Source of the DNA: Pedobacter agri PB92
GTDB taxonomy: Bacteria; Bacteroidota; Bacteroidia; Sphingobacteriales; Sphingobacteriaceae
Assembly: GCF_000258495.1 (NCBI RefSeq)
Contig: NZ_AJLG01000018.1
Location: 1 to 41,103 of the forward strand
Direction of reading: 5' to 3'
DNA: 41,103 bases
In this document: positions 16,180 to 26,136 of the stretch, piece after piece
Numbering within the stretch: the first letter of the stretch is position 1
Layout: every line of letters begins with the position of its first letter
Position numbers and translations under genes: made by a program
The notes under the pieces: generated by a model
What the model saw: the letters and a program-made list of their open reading frames with translations, nothing else
Told to the model about the DNA's origin: nothing
Databases searched by the model: none

Positions 16180-17292
16180 GATCAGATAGCTTAATTTCCA
16201 GGTCAACAATATACATTTCCTCCATATTACTGATTTTTAGCGCATGCATTCCGGGGTAGAGGAGCTCAAGCCGCTTGCGGACGTTTTCAATTCCGATGCC
16301 AGGCATTCCTGTTTTAAGCTGTCCGGGCTTTCCGTTAATAAGTTTCATTGTTAGCCAGTCAACATTCATCGAAATATCGACGCTTATCCAGGGCCGCTCA
16401 ATTAGCTGACTGGCCCCATGCTTAAAAGCATTTTCAGCGAAAGGTAAAAGGATTAAGGGGGCTATGCGGTAACCGCCGCCGTCTGGCAGCTGAAGGGAAA
16501 TATCGAGACCCTCCCCATAGCGCGCGGATTCGAGCTGAATATAATCGCGGATCATTTTAAGTTCCTGATCAAGCGGAACCAATGGCTTATTACAATCATA
16601 TAAGATATAACGTAACAGCTCGGCGAGTCCCATAACCATGGCCGATGCTTTCGGGGAAACTTCCTGCGTAAAAGCATATATATTATTTAGGGTATTAAAG
16701 AGGAAATGGGGGTGCAATTGCGCTTTCAACATCTGAAGTTCTGCGTTCGCCTTTTCCTTCTCTAATCGCAGTGCAGCTTCCTGCTTTTGATAAAAACACT
16801 TCATTAGCTTAACCGCCGCGGCAACCCCGCCTACGGTGATACTACCCCGAAGACCTGCCAGCATAGCGTGCCGAGCTGGATGTAAAAGACTGGATGCCGC
16901 TCAGTAGCAATCCTTGGCGATAAGCGGGCTCCGTTTCTATGGCGCAGGTAATCCACCAGGCTCATCGACAAAGCAGCGGACAAGGCGGAAGTGAGCACCA
17001 TTAGTAATATCGAGCTCAATACCGCCCAAAGATAATCCCCTGGAATCACCTGCCTGGGGATAACCCAATACATCAGCGTGTAGGCCAGGAACATGCTCGG
17101 AATCAGGAAAATTAGCGTTTCGGGCAGCGTAATTAAAATCCGGTTAAGGAAAGCCTGATGTTGGAGCACCGGGGAAGGTGAAAAGGAGTATAACAGCAGC
17201 TGAAAAATAAACCATGCGGACCAAAAACTCAGGTGCCGGGCAAGGCGCCAGCCTCCCTCACGCGCGAAAAGAAAAGGAAGTTGCTGCATCAT
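16169..17292 (-). pseudogene. LytS/YehU-type sensor histidine kinase, split by a frameshift
   Basis: The first frame (17292 to 16831, 153 residues) has three membrane segments (FWSAWFIFQLLLYSF, ILITLPETLIFLIPSMFLAY, LWAVLSSILLMVLTSALSAA). The second (16864 to 16169, 231 residues) has the PF06580 H box QLHPHFLFNTLNNIY, the N box PLILLPFAENAFKHG and the G box GMPGIGIENVRKRLELLY. They overlap by 34 bases and join if one base is restored near 16866 (no homopolymer there), giving 374 residues. Either a frameshifted kinase or two overlapping half-genes, since the second has its own ATG. It signals to the LytTR regulator downstream. Confidence 0.8.
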
Positions 17293-17511
17293 GGATCTGA
17301 TTTCAGCTCTAATATACAGATCAATTCCCTGCTAATCCCATTCGCTGCCGGATATTCGACCAAGCCGGGTATCACGTCTATCAAAGCATTTTATCGACGA
17401 CGAAATCATTCCATAGACCAGAAATGATTGTGTGTCTTTCCCCGGAGTAACTTAGGCTACTTTTTATTCCATCAATATTCCATGCCTTTACCTTTAAACA
17501 AAAAATCAACC

Positions 17512-17982
17512 ATGAAAACAGTTTTGCTATTCACGTTTTTGTCATTCTTTTATCTTCATGTCACCGCCCAGATGGATACGACAAGCTATCCCAAAGAACG
17601 GGCAGAAATCAGGCAAGTTTTGCGAAGCCAAAAACCGGGAGTGACAACAGACTGTAGCGACATGATAGCTGTGGGACCAAAAGGGGATATCTCTTTTTCT
17701 CGCCAGCAATGGTTAGCCGTGCAGCAAAAAGAAAAGCTTACCTTCAAGTCCGTCAGGCCAGTTCCGGGTAATGAATACATCCGTATCTATGAGGGCAACA
17801 TCGCCGTGGTGAACCTGCTGATTAAAGTAAACCTCTTGGTCAACGGCCAGGACATCAGCATCAAAGTCCGCCGGCTGGAAGTCTACCACAAACGCTTGGG
17901 CAACTGGTGCCGGGTGGCGGGACAGGGTACCCAGGTAGACGAAGGGCTTTTTCCTACTGATGCCGGTAACAGACCCCAATAG
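17512..17982 (+). CDS. Secreted DUF4440/NTF2-like protein
   Basis: Signal peptide MKTVLLFTFLSFFYLHVTAQ, then ERAEIRQVLRSQKPGVTTDC and a beta-rich body with RIYEGNIAVVNLLIKVNLL and RRLEVYHKRLGNWCRVAGQG. The last block, a Trp strand after Arg, is typical of the cone-shaped SnoaL/DUF4440 fold. Start chosen at ATG 17512 because it opens the signal peptide; the frame is open 84 bases further upstream. The lipoprotein gene follows 8 bases later, so it is an operon. It is divergent from the kinase-regulator pair. Role unknown; may bind a small ligand in the periplasm. Confidence 0.7.
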   Translation: MKTVLLFTFLSFFYLHVTAQMDTTSYPKERAEIRQVLRSQKPGVTTDCSDMIAVGPKGDISFSRQQWLAVQQKEKLTFKSVRPVPGNEYIRIYEGNIAVVNLLIKVNLLVNGQDISIKVRRLEVYHKRLGNWCRVAGQGTQVDEGLFPTDAGNRPQ

Positions 17983-17990
17983 CCAAGGCC

Positions 17991-18878
17991 ATGAAAAAGA
18001 TAATACAAAAATCGTTAAAACTAATGATCGTGCTTATTTTATTGAGCAGCACTGCATGTAAAAAATATAAATCTCAGCTGAATCCGGATAAAGACAGCAA
18101 AGGCACATACAGCTTTTCCAATACCAAGTACACGGGCCTGGCCAACGTAGGCGACCACTATTTCCCAAGGCCCCTGTCACTGCGCTTCGGTGCAGCAGAT
18201 GAAGTCACCTTCTGGTCGCACCTCACTTTAAGCGTTTGGAGAAGGGGAGATGTTAAGGGGAAAATAACCAAAGTAGAACAGCGGCCGCAGGGTCAAACCA
18301 AGATCACCATAATGTTTGAGCTGCCAGGGGAAGAACAGTTTAACTCACCTCAGGTTTATATCATTTCTGCCGACAGAAAAAGCATTACCGGCGGCAGCAC
18401 GCCAATCATTTCTATGGTGGATATGAAGCTTTTTCCAATAAATGCCCCCAGCATTGTTGGCCTATGGGCGCAGCCCGAGCATCCTGACTGGTTCCCCGAC
18501 CTCAACGCAATAACTTTTGAAAAAGCCGGGACCACTACATACAACCAGGGCGGCAAACCGGTTTATTTTATTTATGATGACAAGGTTTTATATAGACAAA
18601 GCTATAAACAGGACGGCTCGCGCATCAGTTTCTTCGGTGTTAATCCGGTCGTCATGCCTAATATGCTCACCTATATCCCTTATTATGGCGTGCTTTCCAG
18701 CGGTGGCACAATCCTGTATGTAGATGCCTATGACCTCCAGCGCAAGAATCACCACCTCATTAAGCACCATTCCATGGAATGGACCAAGAGGCGTTACCCC
18801 ATGGCTCAACAGGCAACCGAATTGAAACCTGTATGCCTAGCTGGATCAGTTTATGCTGGGATATTTGGATATGTATGA
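17991..18878 (+). CDS. Lipoprotein of unknown function
   Basis: 295 residues. Lipoprotein signal MKKIIQKSLKLMIVLILLSS then TACKKY with Cys23. The body is beta-rich (LSLRFGAADEVTFWSHLTLS, KITIMFELPGEEQFNSPQVY, PNMLTYIPYYGVLSSGGTIL). The tail after HHLIKHHSMEWTKR (about residue 268) looks unlike the rest and may be read past a lost stop. Cotranscribed with the DUF4440-like gene. No family recognised. Confidence 0.65.
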   Translation: MKKIIQKSLKLMIVLILLSSTACKKYKSQLNPDKDSKGTYSFSNTKYTGLANVGDHYFPRPLSLRFGAADEVTFWSHLTLSVWRRGDVKGKITKVEQRPQGQTKITIMFELPGEEQFNSPQVYIISADRKSITGGSTPIISMVDMKLFPINAPSIVGLWAQPEHPDWFPDLNAITFEKAGTTTYNQGGKPVYFIYDDKVLYRQSYKQDGSRISFFGVNPVVMPNMLTYIPYYGVLSSGGTILYVDAYDLQRKNHHLIKHHSMEWTKRRYPMAQQATELKPVCLAGSVYAGIFGYV

Positions 18879-19100
18879 TATAAAGGATTTGGGTAGCTTT
18901 GACGATATCATTTCGGAATTTTAAATCAGTATCTTGTGGTAGAAACCAATCACCTCCAGCAGATTAATAAATAATAAGTTAATGGATAAGTGATGTCTTG
19001 TCCTATGCTTGTCAGTCCGGCATGGAGTCACCTAGCTAACAAATCCTAAATCTTCAGTTAGGGAGCTTCTATAATTACTTTATTCTATTTTTATAAATTG

Positions 19101-19587
19101 TCAAGCGGTATTTAGTATTTCCCGAACTGGGCGTATGCTCGTTTTGATAGTTTCCAATGGAATTTGAAGTTCGTTTGCTATCTCCTCATATTGATAACCC
19201 TCCATATATCTCGTAAATGGGATGGAATATGCAGTAGGTAAGGCTTTTAAAACCTTCGTAATGTCCCCGACAAAAAATGAACCTATAGCACCATTACTTT
19301 GCGAAGTGGTTAATAAGTTTCCCGATGAGATTTCTTCCTCCTGTGTTATGATCTCGTTTTTTTTCGATTTTTCCTGTAGTCGTTAATGAAAGTATTTTTC
19401 AGGATGACAAACAACCAACCCCTTAAATTCGTGTCTTGTTCGTAGTTATAAAAAAATCGAATGGGCTTGATCATGGTATCCTGGAAAAGATCATTGGCAT
19501 CTTCCAAATCATTAGTAAATTTAAAGCGTAGTTCTTCACTGCACGCGCATGTGCATAAATCTGCAGGTTACAATCGTTTGCATTCAT
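19101..19587 (-). pseudogene. ECF-like sigma-70 factor, two frameshifts
   Basis: From ATG at 19585-19587 the first frame reads MNANDCNLQIYAHARAVK; a base is missing near 19535, then RFKFTNDLEDANDLFQDTMI, RFFYNYEQDTNLRGWLFVIL and KNTFINDYRKNRKK follow, the sigma region 2 core. In an A8 tract (19360-19367) one A is missing; then the frame reads TKVLKALPTAYSIPFTRYME, GYQYEEIANELQIPLETIKT and SIRPVREIL, region 4. Restoring both gives 162 residues, a normal size for this class. As in many Bacteroidota glycan loci a sigma factor lies beside SusC/SusD genes, but no anti-sigma gene is present and the downstream SusC has no STN domain. Not expected to function as read. Confidence 0.75.
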
Positions 19588-19920
19588 AAGTTTTTCATAT
19601 GGGCCTCTCAGAGATCCCAGGCATTAATATTTATGGTTGTTCTAGTTTTTTTCGCGCAGTTTTAATGTCTTTAAAATTCCCCGAAATAGAGCTTCTTTCC
19701 TTATGGATAGGTGCTTGTTTTTTTTCTCCTGATCATAGCCATATAATTTTTGTTTTCTAAAACATCCTGAATGAGCAATAGATAGCTTATCCTTCATTAG
19801 CTATCTTAATTTCGAAAAATTCTGCTAAAAGCCTTTAATTGTACAAAAGCAAACCATTTCCGTACAAAAACAGCCCCTCCAAATTTTGATTTGCGCTTAG
19901 TTTTGTATCAACCAAATATA
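19588..19920. other. Upstream region of locus 1
   Basis: 333 bases without a gene. It has a -7 like box at 19898-19905 and otherwise nothing that I recognise; no copy of the AACGTT palindrome found near the second locus is present here. Confidence 0.5.
19898..19905 (+). promoter_or_regulatory. Likely -7 box of SusC locus 1
   Basis: TAGTTTTG matches the Bacteroidota TAnnTTTG consensus. No good -33 TTTG at 19-21 bases upstream. Transcription from here would give a 5' leader of about 240 bases that contains the 36-codon ORF. Confidence 0.5.
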
Positions 19921-20031
19921 ATGCAGCACATGAGAATTAATCAGCAAAACACACAGCTGGAAGTTGAGTCCGTCGGTGTTCCAGCCGAGAGAAGAAATTA
20001 CCACTATTCGTATCTCTCTCCTTTTCCATAA
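19921..20031 (+). CDS. 36-codon leader ORF upstream of SusC
   Basis: ATG at 19921 (or 19930) opens a short frame beginning MQHMRINQQNTQLEVESVGV and ending ERRNYHYSYLSPFP before TAA. It lies entirely between the -7 box and the SusC start, 121 bases upstream of the latter. The Tyr-rich end and Ser-Pro-Phe-Pro before the stop could stall ribosomes, as in leader-peptide control. Coding status is a guess based on position, unbroken frame and peptide character. No other open frame of this kind precedes the second locus. Confidence 0.4.
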   Translation: MQHMRINQQNTQLEVESVGVPAERRNYHYSYLSPFP

Positions 20032-20152
20032 AAATAAATAATCAAATACATGCATATCAAAGCAAAATATGAGCAGCGAAGTTTACATCCGTCGTGATTT
20101 ACTGGCGCAGTGAATAAATAATCATCTTAATACTAACCATTTATAAACTTGT

Positions 20153-23143
20153 ATGATAATAAAAATACACAAAATGCTCAAAAGCAGTCTCATGGCTGTT
20201 GTCCTGCTTCTCTCTGCGGTAAACATGGGTTATGCACAGGATCTTATTTCAATTAAGGGAAAGGTAACTGATATTAAAGGCGATGTACTGGTAGGCGTAT
20301 CGGTTAAAGTAAAAGGGAGCAATACCGGAACATCGACAGATAAAAATGGAGATTATACGTTAAAGGCAGCGCCAGCGGCCATTTTAGTATTCTCTTATGT
20401 TGGGTTTGATAGCCAGGAAATAAAAGCGGATTCCAAAACAATCAACGTAAAGTTAAGTGGAGATAAACAGCTGGACGAGGTTGTAGTGGTGGGTTATGGA
20501 ACGGCTAAGAAAAAAGACCTTACCGGCGGCTTAGCGGTGGTTGGAAAAGAGCAAATTAATATGGTGTCTACGCCAAATTTAATGGATCGTTTGGTAGGGC
20601 AGGTAGCCGGTTTCAGTATTACCTCAGGTAATGCAGCACCTGGAGCCAATCAAACCTTACTTATCCGTGGAGAAAACTCGCTGTCTGCTAGTAACAACCC
20701 GTTAATTATTTTAGACGGAATTCCTTATAGCGGATCTTTGGCAGATCTAGATCCCAACAATATTGAAAACTTAACAGTGTTAAAGGATGCTTCAGCCGTA
20801 GCGATTTACGGATCGAGAGGGTCGAATGGAGTTATCTTAATCCAAACCAAAAGAGGGCAGCTAGGCAAGGCCAGTGTTTCTTACCGTGGGCAGTTAGGGA
20901 TGGCTGAGCCCATGCAGCGTATTGATGTAATGGGTCCGAATGAATATATCCGCTTTCAGCAGGACATTGGTCGATTGAGGCAGGGTTATACCGGCTATCT
21001 TTTAGATCCTATTGCCGGCGACATCATTAGTGTAACAGAGCGGGGCAATTATCAGCAAGGAATTACCCACGATTGGCAAGATTACATTTTTAGAAAAGCG
21101 ATGACAATGGATCATCAATTAAGCATTTCTGGTGGAACCGAAAGTACTAAATACATTGCCTCACTATCGGCACTGGATCAGGATGGTGTAGTATACAATT
21201 CCACATTATCACGTTTAAATATGACTGCTAATTTAGACCAAACTTTTAATAAGTGGTTGACTATTGGTGTGGGCATGCAATTTACGCAAAGAAGTGATGG
21301 TGGGATCCAACCAAATATTGAGCATGCCATCAAGCAAAGCCCTTACGGTAGTTATCGAGACGCCGCAGGGAATTATGTACCCGAGCCGATGGAGTATTCA
21401 TTAATTGCCAATCCAATGAGGAATGTAAATGCAATCCAGGATCGGTTGAACAGAAATTTCTTTTTATCGGGTTATGCCGATATCGTACTACCTGTTAAAG
21501 GATTATCGGCAAGATCTAATTTTGGATATAATTATAGAAGTGGGTTCAATGGAACTTACTATGGCAGAAATACTTTTGATGGAAGAGAGCAGGCAGGTTT
21601 AGTGGGTGGCCGTGCTTCTGTTAGCAATTCTCACTATCATGATTACACCTGGGAAAACTTGTTAAAGTACGAAAAGCAAATTGGTGATCATAAATTTGAC
21701 GTGACAGGTTTATTCAGTATGCAGGCTGATCGCCTTGTAAATTCCAATCAAAGTGGTGAAGGTTTTGTAACTGATGATACCGAGTATTTCATGATGGGCA
21801 CCGCTGCCCGTAATATTGTTATTGGCTCAAGTAAGGAAGATAAGGCATTACTTTCCTATATGGGACGCTTAAATTATGCTTATAAAGGGAAATATTTGCT
21901 CACGTTTACCGGACGTAGCGACGGTGCTTCTGTTTTTGCAAGAAACAATAAATACGCATTTTTTCCAGGTGGCGCATTGGCCTGGAATATTGGTGAGGAA
22001 GATTTCCTGAAAGATAATATAAAATGGCTGGATTTCTTGAAATTACGTGTTTCTTATGGCGCAAACGGAAACCAGGCCATAATTCCTTATCAGTCCTTGG
22101 ACCGTTTATACTCCAATGTAAAATATATTTGGGGTGATAACGGTGTTCCTGTGAATACCGCCTATTTAGCCGGTGATGGTATCGGTAATCCAAATCTGAA
22201 ATGGGAAACCACTTATTCTACTAACCTGGGTTTAGATTTCCAGTTATTAAAGAATAGAATAGCCGGTACGATTGATGGGTATGTATCAAATACCAAAGAT
22301 TTATTGATGACCCGTACAGTGCCAATTATGAATGGTTACAGCCGTATTTATGATAACATTGGCTCAACCAGAAATAAAGGTATTGAAGTAACGCTAAATA
22401 CAAAAAATATAGACGAAAAAGATTTTAAGTGGAGTTCTACATCAGTATTCTCATTGAATCGTGATAAAATCGTAGAGCTGAGGGGTGATGGAAAAGATGA
22501 CATCAATAACAACTGGTTTATCGGAAAACCACTGCGTGTATTTTATGATTTTAACATGATTGGAATTTGGCAAAGTGGTGAAAACTACAGTATGCAGCCA
22601 GGAGCTGCTGCCGGCGCTGCCCGACTAGAAGATGTAAATGGTGATGGTATCATCAATACTTCTGATAGAAAAGTAATTGGTTCGAAAAATCCGAGATATA
22701 CCGCTTCATTAGCCAATCGCTTAAGCTACAAGAATTTTTACGCTTCGGCATTGGTGACAGGCGTGTTTGGCGTTTGGCGTGATGACCACATGGCTAACCT
22801 TGGTTCCTGGACTTTCGGAATCACCAACTATGTTCACGGCGCCAACTACTGGACACCTGAAAACCCGAATGCAACTATTGTTTCCCCAGGTTACCTCAAT
22901 ACGCAAGGACATGGTTTCTACAAAAAAGTAAACTATGTTCAGGTGCGGAACATCACCTTGGGTTATCGGGTTCCTCAAAATATCACAGGAAAACTAGGCT
23001 TAAGTGGTATTGATGTCAATGCAAGTGTAAATAACTTACATACCTTCTCTAACATCAGACAGGTACTCAATTACGATAACTCATGGATGGCTTCTTTCCC
23101 GACGGCACGTTCCTACATGTTTGGCCTAAACGTAAATTTCTAA
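20153..23143 (+). CDS. SusC-like TonB-dependent outer membrane transporter, locus 1
   Basis: 996 residues. Signal peptide ending GYAQ (about residue 29; ATG 20174 would also serve), carboxypeptidase-D-like regulatory domain (about 32-102, KGKVTDIKGDVLVGVSVKVK), the SusC/RagA linker DEVVVVGYG at 108-116, plug domain (RLVGQVAGFSITSG, NNPLIILDGIPYSG, VLKDASAVAIYGSRGSNGVI) and a 22-strand barrel ending in an aromatic Phe. SusC pulls glycan oligomers across the outer membrane using TonB energy, with the SusD lid encoded next (18 bases on). No STN domain, so no direct FecIR-type sigma signalling is expected. Intact and similar in length to its family. Confidence 0.96.
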   Translation: MIIKIHKMLKSSLMAVVLLLSAVNMGYAQDLISIKGKVTDIKGDVLVGVSVKVKGSNTGTSTDKNGDYTLKAAPAAILVFSYVGFDSQEIKADSKTINVKLSGDKQLDEVVVVGYGTAKKKDLTGGLAVVGKEQINMVSTPNLMDRLVGQVAGFSITSGNAAPGANQTLLIRGENSLSASNNPLIILDGIPYSGSLADLDPNNIENLTVLKDASAVAIYGSRGSNGVILIQTKRGQLGKASVSYRGQLGMAEPMQRIDVMGPNEYIRFQQDIGRLRQGYTGYLLDPIAGDIISVTERGNYQQGITHDWQDYIFRKAMTMDHQLSISGGTESTKYIASLSALDQDGVVYNSTLSRLNMTANLDQTFNKWLTIGVGMQFTQRSDGGIQPNIEHAIKQSPYGSYRDAAGNYVPEPMEYSLIANPMRNVNAIQDRLNRNFFLSGYADIVLPVKGLSARSNFGYNYRSGFNGTYYGRNTFDGREQAGLVGGRASVSNSHYHDYTWENLLKYEKQIGDHKFDVTGLFSMQADRLVNSNQSGEGFVTDDTEYFMMGTAARNIVIGSSKEDKALLSYMGRLNYAYKGKYLLTFTGRSDGASVFARNNKYAFFPGGALAWNIGEEDFLKDNIKWLDFLKLRVSYGANGNQAIIPYQSLDRLYSNVKYIWGDNGVPVNTAYLAGDGIGNPNLKWETTYSTNLGLDFQLLKNRIAGTIDGYVSNTKDLLMTRTVPIMNGYSRIYDNIGSTRNKGIEVTLNTKNIDEKDFKWSSTSVFSLNRDKIVELRGDGKDDINNNWFIGKPLRVFYDFNMIGIWQSGENYSMQPGAAAGAARLEDVNGDGIINTSDRKVIGSKNPRYTASLANRLSYKNFYASALVTGVFGVWRDDHMANLGSWTFGITNYVHGANYWTPENPNATIVSPGYLNTQGHGFYKKVNYVQVRNITLGYRVPQNITGKLGLSGIDVNASVNNLHTFSNIRQVLNYDNSWMASFPTARSYMFGLNVNF

Positions 23144-23161
23144 TTTAATACAAACACGAAA

Positions 23162-24805
23162 ATGAAAAATATTATTAATGCAAGCTTAGCGCTTATCATA
23201 ATCATCTTCTTAGGCGGGTGTAAAAAGTTTTTGGAGGAGGATTTGAAAAATCAGCTCGCGCCAACCAATACTTATACCAGTACTTACGGATTTGAAGTAG
23301 GTAGTGCGGGTCTTTATGCCCTCGCTCGTTCTGAATATAATACTTATGGAGAGGGCGGCGCTTATATCCATAATGGCGCTGCGCCTTATGAAGCCTTGCA
23401 GGCGGCAACAGACATTGCTGATGTGATCAACAGTGATGCTTCTTTGATGGCCTTTGCTAATTTAACCCTTACACCAACCGAACGTTTTGTAGGTACTTAT
23501 TGGAATTGGGCTTACAGTTTAATTTCATCAGCCAACTTAATGCTGGTGTATTCAGATCAAAATACCACTTGGGATTCGCCATCTGATAAAGTCCGCTTTC
23601 AGGCAGAAGCACGCTTTTTTAGGGCTTACGCTTACCGTACACTGGTTTATTTATATGGAGATGTTCCGTACGTAGAAACAATTCTTTATGATTTTCAATT
23701 AAACTTTACGCGTACGCCAAAAGCAGAGGTAATTGGCCACATGGTTGATGACCTAAAATTTGCAGTACAAAATCTGCCCTCAAACCCAGATCAGGTAAAA
23801 GACGGGAAAGTAACCAAATGGGCTGCAAGCCACTTGCTCAGCGAAGTTCAGTTGTTACAAGGCGATTATGCAGCTGCAGAACAGGCAGCACTGGCGGTAA
23901 TTAATAGCGGATATTATAATCTGATGAAAACCAGGTTTGGTGTAAGTAAAGACAAACCTGGGGATGTTTTTAGCGATATGTTTCTAGAAAATAACCAAAA
24001 CAGATTAGGTTCGGCTGCAAATAAGGAGAGCCTCTGGGTATTGCAGTTCCAGTTTAATGTAGTAGGCGGCGGTACCAATTCAGATGATTGGACACGTAGG
24101 GCATGGATTCCAAATTATTCTTCAATCACTGGCTTCGTTTTAGCCGATACGCTTGGTGGTCGTGGTTTGGCGCAATTGGTGCCAATGAAGTGGTGGACTG
24201 GTACTGCCCGCACGAATGCCAGTGGTAACGTGCCCGGCATCTTCACGGCTAATGATATTCGTAATTCAAACTTCAATATTAAACGTGACTGGTACTATAA
24301 TAATCCTAACGAAAGCTCTTTGGTGGGCAAAAAGGCACCAATCACTGAGCAAACCTGGTTTACTACTAAAACTTTATTTCCGGCGGTTACAAAATTCTTC
24401 TATGGTCGGCCAGAGAATTTAAGTTTAACCGGAAGTTACAAAGATCGGATGAAGTTTCGTTTGGCTGAAACTTATCTATTGTTGGCAGAAGCTTATTTAG
24501 GACAAAACAATCCAGCTAAAGCAGCTGATGCCGTAAACGAAGTGCGCAGAAGAGCAGGTGCTACAGATGTAGCTGCAGCAAATATGAACATGGATTTTCT
24601 TTTGGATGAACGCATCAGGGAACTGGTAGGAGAGGAAAGTCGTCGATTTACTTTGGTTCGTACAAAGAAATATGTTGACCGTGTAAAACAGTATAACCCC
24701 GCTATTGCTGTTAAAGTGAATGAAAATTATGCGTTGTGGCCAATTCCACAGTCGATCAGAGACGCCAATACTGGGGCACCATTCCCCCAAAATCCTGGCT
24801 ATTAA
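23162..24805 (+). CDS. SusD/RagB-like lipoprotein, locus 1
   Basis: 547 residues. Lipoprotein signal with Cys20 in FLGGCKKF. Helical TPR-like scaffold with QAEARFFRAYAYRTLVYLYG and DVPYV typical of SusD, and the C-terminal RagB/SusD block RLAETYLLLAEAYLGQNNPA, VNEVRRRAGA, LDERIRELVGEESRRFTLVR. It sits as a lid on the SusC barrel at the cell surface and binds glycan. Follows SusC directly; SusE-like gene follows after 57 bases. Ligand cannot be deduced from sequence. Confidence 0.96.
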   Translation: MKNIINASLALIIIIFLGGCKKFLEEDLKNQLAPTNTYTSTYGFEVGSAGLYALARSEYNTYGEGGAYIHNGAAPYEALQAATDIADVINSDASLMAFANLTLTPTERFVGTYWNWAYSLISSANLMLVYSDQNTTWDSPSDKVRFQAEARFFRAYAYRTLVYLYGDVPYVETILYDFQLNFTRTPKAEVIGHMVDDLKFAVQNLPSNPDQVKDGKVTKWAASHLLSEVQLLQGDYAAAEQAALAVINSGYYNLMKTRFGVSKDKPGDVFSDMFLENNQNRLGSAANKESLWVLQFQFNVVGGGTNSDDWTRRAWIPNYSSITGFVLADTLGGRGLAQLVPMKWWTGTARTNASGNVPGIFTANDIRNSNFNIKRDWYYNNPNESSLVGKKAPITEQTWFTTKTLFPAVTKFFYGRPENLSLTGSYKDRMKFRLAETYLLLAEAYLGQNNPAKAADAVNEVRRRAGATDVAAANMNMDFLLDERIRELVGEESRRFTLVRTKKYVDRVKQYNPAIAVKVNENYALWPIPQSIRDANTGAPFPQNPGY

Positions 24806-24862
24806 TAAGCCATCTTTAAGTTACAGGAGTTAAAATAGAAAGTGATTTGATCTCAAAACATC

Positions 24863-26086
24863 ATGAAAAAAAGCAACCATTTATATAAAATATTATTGCC
24901 CTTTAGTTTTTTGTTTTGCCTTTCGGCTTGCAAAAAAGGCATTAACGACATTGATAAAGTTCAGGAGAAGATGGAACTTAGGGTTTCATCTCCCAACGTA
25001 GCCTTAGATGAAAATTACCCGTCGAAAGACATCGTTACCTTTAGCTGGTCCCCAGCACGACCGCAATCTGATGACCATATGGTGACTTACACCACCCGGT
25101 TGGATGTGGTAGGAAATAATTTTGGAACCGCTACAACCATTATGACATTTGAAGATGATGGCATTTACAGTAAAAGCTTTAGTTCAGAGCAGCTTCAAAA
25201 CTGGGCGAACGAAAAATGGGGAATTCCGGCCAATAAGTCTTTTACCCTGGAGTTTAGGGTAGTGGCCGAGTGGGAAGGCGGCGGAAGTTTTGAGGCCCCT
25301 GAAGTTAAAACCACAAGGGTAGAGGTTACTCCAATCAAAACCGTAGTTTTTGATGCGGATAAAGTTTTCTTGGGTGGATCAGCCATCACAGGCATTAATA
25401 AAATCGAAATGCCAAAAACACTGGAAAACCTTAACCAATATGCTTTTGTGTTGAATCTACAGCCTGGTAACCTCGAAATTCCGGTAGAATTTCGAGGAGC
25501 TACCAATTATGTAGTGCCTACCAGTGCCAATACTGTCCTGCAGGATGGCGAAGCAGTGCCAATCAGACTTCGAGAAAATCCATTTGCTTTCAAAATTGAA
25601 ACAGCTGGTGCATACCGGGTAGTGGTAAATATGCAGAAAGCATCGGCAACGATTTACTCGCCAGCGACAGCTCTTACACCTCGTGTAGTTTCATGGAATG
25701 GTGAAGGTGGCGTTGCTCAAAATACCACAGTAACAGAATTATACATGCATGGTGCCATTAACAATTGGGGCAACCCAATTAAAATGGATTTGAAAGTAAG
25801 TCTGGCCGATCCGCAAGTACTGGTTTACACCGGTGGAAGGGTAGGCAAAGCTAAGTTTATTGTGTATGGCGGAAGCGATAATAATAAAAATTTATCTTAT
25901 GCTTTTGTAGGTCCGCTTACCGACGCAGGTTTGCGTCAAGATCAAAATTTAGTGCTTGGAACAGCTTTAACGCTAGCAGGGGGCTCATCTGGAGAACATA
26001 GAAACGCTTACCTTACTATACCAGCAACGACAAATGTTTTGATTTTCGATTTGCGAAACAACACCATATTGGCCCAGAAACGCTAG
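24863..26086 (+). CDS. SusE/SusF-like surface glycan-binding lipoprotein
   Basis: 407 residues. Lipoprotein signal ending LSAC (Cys23) KK. N-terminal Ig-like SusE domain (KMELRVSSPNVALDENYPSK, VTFSWSPARP, LDVVGNNFGTATTIMTFEDD) followed by beta-rich SusF-type modules containing LYMHGAINNWGNPIKMDLKV, the starch-binding-like segment with Trp. Such proteins bind glycan outside the cell and pass it to SusCD. Third gene of the locus. Confidence 0.88.
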   Translation: MKKSNHLYKILLPFSFLFCLSACKKGINDIDKVQEKMELRVSSPNVALDENYPSKDIVTFSWSPARPQSDDHMVTYTTRLDVVGNNFGTATTIMTFEDDGIYSKSFSSEQLQNWANEKWGIPANKSFTLEFRVVAEWEGGGSFEAPEVKTTRVEVTPIKTVVFDADKVFLGGSAITGINKIEMPKTLENLNQYAFVLNLQPGNLEIPVEFRGATNYVVPTSANTVLQDGEAVPIRLRENPFAFKIETAGAYRVVVNMQKASATIYSPATALTPRVVSWNGEGGVAQNTTVTELYMHGAINNWGNPIKMDLKVSLADPQVLVYTGGRVGKAKFIVYGGSDNNKNLSYAFVGPLTDAGLRQDQNLVLGTALTLAGGSSGEHRNAYLTIPATTNVLIFDLRNNTILAQKR

Positions 26087-26136
26087 CAATAATCACGTTT
26101 TAAAAAATTTTAACTGACGCTAAAAAATGAAAAAAA

